64,000 nt of DNA from Halomicrobium katesii DSM 19301 (lineage in GTDB: Archaea; Halobacteriota; Halobacteria; Halobacteriales; Haloarculaceae). Both the position numbers and the translations under genes were made by a program. The notes under the pieces are model-generated. The model made no database searches and was not told the origin of the DNA. It saw only the letters and a list, made by a program, of their open reading frames with translations. The stretch spans positions 1,865,699 to 1,929,698 of the forward strand of contig NZ_KB905378.1 of assembly GCF_000379085.1 (NCBI RefSeq). Reading direction: 5' to 3'. Position 1 is the first letter of the stretch. The number at the start of each line of letters is the position of its first letter. Positions 60,811-64,000 of this stretch are shown one piece after another.

Positions 60811-61410
60811 ATGACCAGCCGTGTATACAGACTTCATTCGACACTCGAACTGCCACTCGAAGACACGTACGACCTCTTCGAGGAACCCGATCTTCCCCCC
60901 GAAATCGCCGACGTCGAGATCACGCGGCGGAACAACACGCTGATCATCAGCGCCGTCTCGGCCGACGACACGATCAGCAAGTACACGCCGACGGCCCAGT
61001 TGAAGGCCAGCGTCACGGAGAATCGGGTCTACGAGGAAGATCCCGAAGAGATGGACGGACCCGGTCCCGGTCCCAACAGCGGTGGTGGCAGTCCACAGTG
61101 GGGGACCTTCGAGGATGAGGAAGAAGAGATTCCCTCCGAGCTCGTCGAGTACGCCTGTTTCAAGGGCGACCTCGAAACGGTCCTCCAGAACACGGCCCTG
61201 CAGTATCCGATGTTTCAGGTCCTCTGTGAAGTCGCGAAAAACGCCGAGAAAGGCACCCTTACGGCGATCGTCTGCGTCGACGAGAGCCTCGACGCCGTCC
61301 GCATCGTCGACGGCGAGGAGCTGCCCGCGACGATCAACGTCGTCGAGGAACCCCGCGACGACGCCGAAAACGAGAGCGTCGACTGGCGGAACAACGAGTT
61401 CATCAGCTGA
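60811..61410 (+). CDS. DUF7110-like haloarchaeal protein
   Basis: 199 residues. N-terminal LHSTLELPLEDTYDLFEEPD and DVEITRRNNTLIISAVSADD, a Gly/Pro/acidic linker (GPGPGPNSGGGSP, about 95-110), then YACFKGDLETVLQNTALQYP and GTLTAIVCVDESLDAVRIVD. Haloarchaea-specific family, DUF7110 in my recollection, of unknown role. CATATAAG (60722-60729) is a good TATA box, giving a leader of about 60 bases. It is followed by the PP-loop protein, and the two could be functionally linked. Confidence 0.75.
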   Translation: MTSRVYRLHSTLELPLEDTYDLFEEPDLPPEIADVEITRRNNTLIISAVSADDTISKYTPTAQLKASVTENRVYEEDPEEMDGPGPGPNSGGGSPQWGTFEDEEEEIPSELVEYACFKGDLETVLQNTALQYPMFQVLCEVAKNAEKGTLTAIVCVDESLDAVRIVDGEELPATINVVEEPRDDAENESVDWRNNEFIS

Positions 61411-61588
61411 TTCTGCGGTCTGCTGCTGTGTCGCTCGACGGAAACGACGACGCTCTGCAGGACCAAGAGCGCGCTCGAAAAGCGGCCGATCGGGACAGCG
61501 CCGATTCTCACACGGTATGGGAACATCCCACATACGTGTCGGATATCCAAAAAGTACTTACAGCGCATCTAATTATATCTCATTACTC
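61411..61588 (+). promoter_or_regulatory. Promoter region of the PP-loop gene
   Basis: 178 bases. AAAAGTACTTACAG (about 61551-61564) is a TATA-like box 25-35 bases before the ATG; AATTATATC (about 61571) is too close unless transcription starts inside the gene. CATACGTGTCGGATATCC and the small palindrome GGGAACATCCC (61522-61532) lie just upstream and may bind a regulator. Confidence 0.35.
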
Positions 61589-62557
61589 ATGGCAGCATTC
61601 CCAGACTACCTCGACGTCGACTACACCGACGGCGAGGGCGAGACGCCGGAGGACTACCCGTCGATCAACCACAAGATCGAGAAGGCCATCGAGGTCACCA
61701 AGGAAGGCCTCGAACAGTACGAGAACCCGGTCGTCATGTGGACCGGCGGCAAGGACTCGACGCTGACGCTGTACTTCGTCAAGGAGGTCGCCGACCGCTT
61801 CGACCTCGAAGTCCCGCCGGTCGTCTTCATCGACCACTACCAGCACTTCGACGAGCTCATCGAGTTCGTCGAGCACTGGGCCGACGAGTGGGACCTCGAA
61901 GTCATCTGGGCTCGCAACACCGACATCGGCGACTACGTCGACGAGAACGGGCTCGATCCGGGCGACGACATCCCGATCGACGCCCTCTCGGAGCACAACC
62001 AGCACCACGTCCGCGAGATCCTCGAGTACGAGGAAGACAGCTTCCCCTTCCTGCTCGACACCTACGTCGGCAACCACCTGCTGAAGACGGTCGCGCTCAA
62101 CGACGCCATCGAAGAGCACGACGTCGACGGCATCATCTCGGGCATCCGCTGGGACGAACAGGAGTCCCGCGCCGACGAGACGTTTTTCTCGTCGCGCCAC
62201 GATCCGGACATCTACCCGCCACACGACCGCATCCAGACGATCCTCCAGTTCGACGAGGCCGCCGTCTGGGACGCCTTCTGGAACTTCGTCGTCCCCGACA
62301 CCGTCGAAGGGTTCCCCGAGGAAGGCTACGTTCCGGAAACCGACGACGACCTGCCCGAGGGCATCGAGCAGGACGACATCCCCGTCTCGCCGAAGTACTT
62401 CGCCGGGTTCCGTTCGCTCGGCTCCGAAGTCTCGACGGACAAGGCCGCCGAGGAACCCGCCTGGCAGCAGGACCTCGACTCGACGACCGAGCGCGCGGGC
62501 CGCGCCCAGGACAAAGAGGACCTGATGGAGCGCCTGCGCGACCTCGGCTACATGTAG
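61589..62557 (+). CDS. PP-loop protein, PAPS reductase / ATP sulfurylase-like family
   Basis: 322 residues. VVMWTGGKDSTLTLYFVKEV holds the PP-loop (GGKDS) that binds ATP or PAPS. VFIDHYQHFDELIEFVEHWA, ISGIRWDEQESRADETFF and HDRIQTILQFDEAAVW resemble the PAPS-reductase superfamily (CysH/CysD-like). The C-terminal Cys of true PAPS reductases (ECGLH) is absent, so it is more likely an adenylating or thiolating enzyme or an ATP sulfurylase-like protein. Acidic tail after about residue 275. Strong own promoter region. Confidence 0.85.
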   Translation: MAAFPDYLDVDYTDGEGETPEDYPSINHKIEKAIEVTKEGLEQYENPVVMWTGGKDSTLTLYFVKEVADRFDLEVPPVVFIDHYQHFDELIEFVEHWADEWDLEVIWARNTDIGDYVDENGLDPGDDIPIDALSEHNQHHVREILEYEEDSFPFLLDTYVGNHLLKTVALNDAIEEHDVDGIISGIRWDEQESRADETFFSSRHDPDIYPPHDRIQTILQFDEAAVWDAFWNFVVPDTVEGFPEEGYVPETDDDLPEGIEQDDIPVSPKYFAGFRSLGSEVSTDKAAEEPAWQQDLDSTTERAGRAQDKEDLMERLRDLGYM

Positions 62558-62597
62558 ACGGTCGGTTTTCTTTCGTCGTCGCCTCTCGCGAGCGCTG

Positions 62598-62762
62598 TCA
62601 CGATCCGCGCAAATGTCCGTACGCGACCAGCAGCGTCAGGGCGAGCGCGCCGACAGCACCCGGCGGGTGGACCTCGAACGCGACCACCAGCAGGAGGAGA
62701 AAGTTTGCAGCGAGGAGGACGAGGGCAGCGTCCAGTCGTTGTCGGAGGGCCGTGTCGGTCAT
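62598..62762 (-). CDS. 54-residue two-TM microprotein
   Basis: RQRLDAALVLLAANFLLLLVVA then HPPGAVGALALTLLVAYGH (quoted in parts under 20: AALVLLAANFLLLLVV, GAVGALALTLLVAYG) make two helices separated by an acidic/proline turn. ATG at 62762. Part of a minus-strand run of four small genes to 63833. No recognised family. Confidence 0.6.
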   Translation of the reverse strand: MTDTALRQRLDAALVLLAANFLLLLVVAFEVHPPGAVGALALTLLVAYGHLRGS

Positions 62763-62821
62763 GTCCTCCGTTGTACCGAGGCGGAAAAAAGGCTGTTGAC
62801 TGTCGGCTGGCCGGCGGTCGA

Positions 62822-63268
62822 TCAGAGGCGCTTTCTGTCCCGGTGGCGCGCCGTGGCTCGCTGTCGGAGGAACCACACGAGCGGGAGCGTGCCGATGGTC
62901 GCGAGCGCGGCGAGGTTCGCCCACGCCGTCACCGACAGCGATCCGACGCCGAACCCCGGCGTCGTCGCGAGCAAGGCGAGTCCGACCAGCGGAAACGGTG
63001 TCGCCAGCCACGGGGTGTCGCCGCGGTGGGCGATCACGCCGGCGAGGACGACGACCCCGCCGAAGGCGGCCAGTGCGAGGTGGCCCCACGTGCTGTCGGG
63101 ACCCGACAGCGGGAGGTAGAAGCCGTTGGCCACGAGGGTCAACCCCAGCCCCTCCGCGAGTGCAGCGACCAGTCGCCCGCCGATGCGTCGCTCGCCCGAC
63201 CGGAGAGATAGGTCGTCGGGTCGACGGCCGCCGGGTCGCTCTCGGCCGTCCTCGTCTGGCGCAGGCAT
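62822..63268 (-). CDS. Four-TM membrane protein of unknown function
   Basis: 148 residues. Charged N-terminus (about 1-30), then four helices around 32-55, 63-80, 90-105 and 115-135, ending in a basic tail RQRATARHRDRKRL. No motif recognised. It begins two bases before the stop of the next gene upstream (63271), so the run looks like one operon. Confidence 0.65.
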   Translation of the reverse strand: MPAPDEDGRERPGGRRPDDLSLRSGERRIGGRLVAALAEGLGLTLVANGFYLPLSGPDSTWGHLALAAFGGVVVLAGVIAHRGDTPWLATPFPLVGLALLATTPGFGVGSLSVTAWANLAALATIGTLPLVWFLRQRATARHRDRKRL

Positions 63269-63270
63269 CG

Positions 63271-63465
63271 TCAGCGTCGCCGGTACCGGTCGTCGTCCCG
63301 TTCGAGCCGGCGCTCGTCGACGCCGCGCTGGAGCGCCCGTCGAATCTCCATCCGATCGACACCCCGTTGTGTCATCAGCGCCACGATCTGGTCGCGCGAA
63401 CACCAGCCGTCGCTGCCGGCCGCCTCGGCGACGGTCTCGGCGACGCGGGTCGTGATGTCTGCCAC
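63271..63465 (-). CDS. Small winged-helix-like protein, start uncertain
   Basis: About 64 residues from a GTG at 63465. ITTRVAETVAEAAGSDGWCS and DQIVALMTQRGVDRMEIRRA resemble a helix-turn-helix, ending ERRLERDDDRYRRR. The frame is open further upstream (QRRNLQILGPPNTT), which also reads like coding sequence, so the true start may be earlier. Possibly a DNA- or RNA-binding partner of the neighbouring membrane proteins. Confidence 0.5.
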   Translation of the reverse strand: MADITTRVAETVAEAAGSDGWCSRDQIVALMTQRGVDRMEIRRALQRGVDERRLERDDDRYRRR

Positions 63466-63548
63466 GGTCGTGTTGGGCGGCCCGAGGATTTGGAGGTTTC
63501 GGCGCTGTCGGCGGTTCGGGATGTTGGGGCGACGGCCACCGCAGCCCC

Positions 63549-63833
63549 TCACTCTGTACGCGCTCGTGCGGTCTGCCACTCCAGGACGATCTCGATGCTC
63601 AGCCAGACGGAGAGCCACACCCAGAGGAGCGCGACTACGATCACCGTCGAGGACAGCAGCAACAGGGGTCGCGTGGCGACCACCAGTGTGGGATACAGAT
63701 AGAGTGTCGCCACCCCCATGACGAGGAGCGCCACCAGCCCACAGGCGGCGTGTTCTCCGGGGTTAGACGCTCCCGACGCAGTGCTCTCTCGGGTCTCTGG
63801 TCCGCCCTCGCCGTTCGACTGTGGTGTGTGCAT
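63549..63833 (-). CDS. Two-TM small membrane protein
   Basis: 94 residues: a polar N-terminus (QSNGEGGPETRESTASG), helices about 31-52 and 56-80, and a short tail WQTARARTE. ATG at 63833; AT-rich CATACATATCG just upstream on the plus strand, and TTATGGTAAAG on the minus strand near 63868-63878 is TATA-like. Family unknown. Confidence 0.65.
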   Translation of the reverse strand: MHTPQSNGEGGPETRESTASGASNPGEHAACGLVALLVMGVATLYLYPTLVVATRPLLLLSSTVIVVALLWVWLSVWLSIEIVLEWQTARARTE

Positions 63834-63899
63834 ACATATCGCTCTCCGTGCGGAAGTTTTCGCTACTTTACCATAAAATTCACCGCTAGGTGCGCGGTC

Positions 63900-64000
63900 G
63901 TGTTCAGATAAGAGATCGGTGCAGGCAGTCTGAAGCACCGAAAGCCCTCGTGCAGTTGCGGTCCCGCGATTCGCTGCGCGCGCTTCGCGTGCTTGCATCA
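63900..64000. repeat. MITE-like element E, copy 3, runs off the window
   Basis: Starts GTGTTCAGATAAGAG, the same terminal inverted repeat as copies 1 and 2, and continues ACCGAAAGCCCTCG followed by a GC-rich insert (GATTCGCTGCGCGCGCTTCG). The right end lies beyond the window. Confidence 0.7.

Noticed and set aside
62598-63833. A toxin-antitoxin or defence island made of the small genes at the right edge
   Set aside because: The proteins are mostly small membrane proteins with no nuclease, kinase or toxin motif. Apart from one possible winged helix nothing supports a defence role.
1-64000. CRISPR array, tRNA or rRNA genes
   Set aside because: No regularly spaced direct repeats, no cloverleaf with TTCRANNC-type T-loop and no rRNA signature were found in the intergenic regions read. 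A tRNAscan/Infernal run would settle this.

Overview
The window is a stretch of haloarchaeal chromosome. Coding regions are GC-rich, proteins are strongly acidic, and many genes have a TATA-like box about 22-28 bases before the start codon, as in leaderless haloarchaeal transcripts. Many small proteins belong to families known only from halophilic archaea. A complete methylaspartate-cycle cluster points to the Haloarcula/Halomicrobium group (Haloarculaceae). That placement is inferred from gene content, not from a marker gene.

Layout. Bases 1-2,001 are a decay zone: an IS1595-type transposase running off the left edge, a low-GC truncated secreted-protein fragment, and remnants of a GH3-like C-terminal domain and a CPBP membrane protease. 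Bases 2.0-9.4 kb hold small membrane proteins, the PCNA-binding repair factor NreA, an AEC-type transporter and a PhzF-like isomerase. Bases 9.5-17.4 kb carry ppsA, a RecA-fold protein, the aspartate/tyrosine decarboxylase mfnA, a DedA/VTT membrane protein and metG. Bases 17.4-20.3 kb hold an NfeD-SPFH pair and small regulators. Bases 20.6-23.2 kb are a translationally coupled operon: DUF5788, DNA polymerase X, Mut7-C nuclease. Bases 23.4-30.1 kb contain the methylaspartate cycle: glmS-glmE-mal-mch-citE on the minus strand, with mct divergent.

The second half holds an NHL beta-propeller gene behind a perfect palindrome, a PAS histidine kinase divergent from an XPD-like helicase, a frameshifted DUF6653 gene, a DsbA-like lipoprotein coupled to a membrane protein, an ArsA/Get3 ATPase, DJ-1/PfpI, an SDR, endonuclease V with a zinc-finger rhomboid, mobA, M24 and M20 metallopeptidases, CinA, a PHP protein, a beta-helix transmembrane protein with a cytoplasmic zinc ribbon, proS, an ATP-grasp protein, the termination nuclease aCPSF1/FttA, geranylgeranyl reductase, a 2Fe-2S ferredoxin and a PP-loop PAPS-reductase-like protein.

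The most distinctive non-coding signal is a set of 78-84 bp near-perfect palindromes in four sequence families (A at 5013, 6826, 58576; B at 9405, 58493; C at 19197, 40601; D at 1321, 46233 and a weak copy near 13973), plus a longer element with GTGTTCAGA ends (6907, 49796, 63900). They sit at gene 3' ends and repeatedly overlap or supply stop codons. One copy of family A has its 11-base loop inverted relative to its arms. No CRISPR array, rRNA or tRNA gene was recognised.
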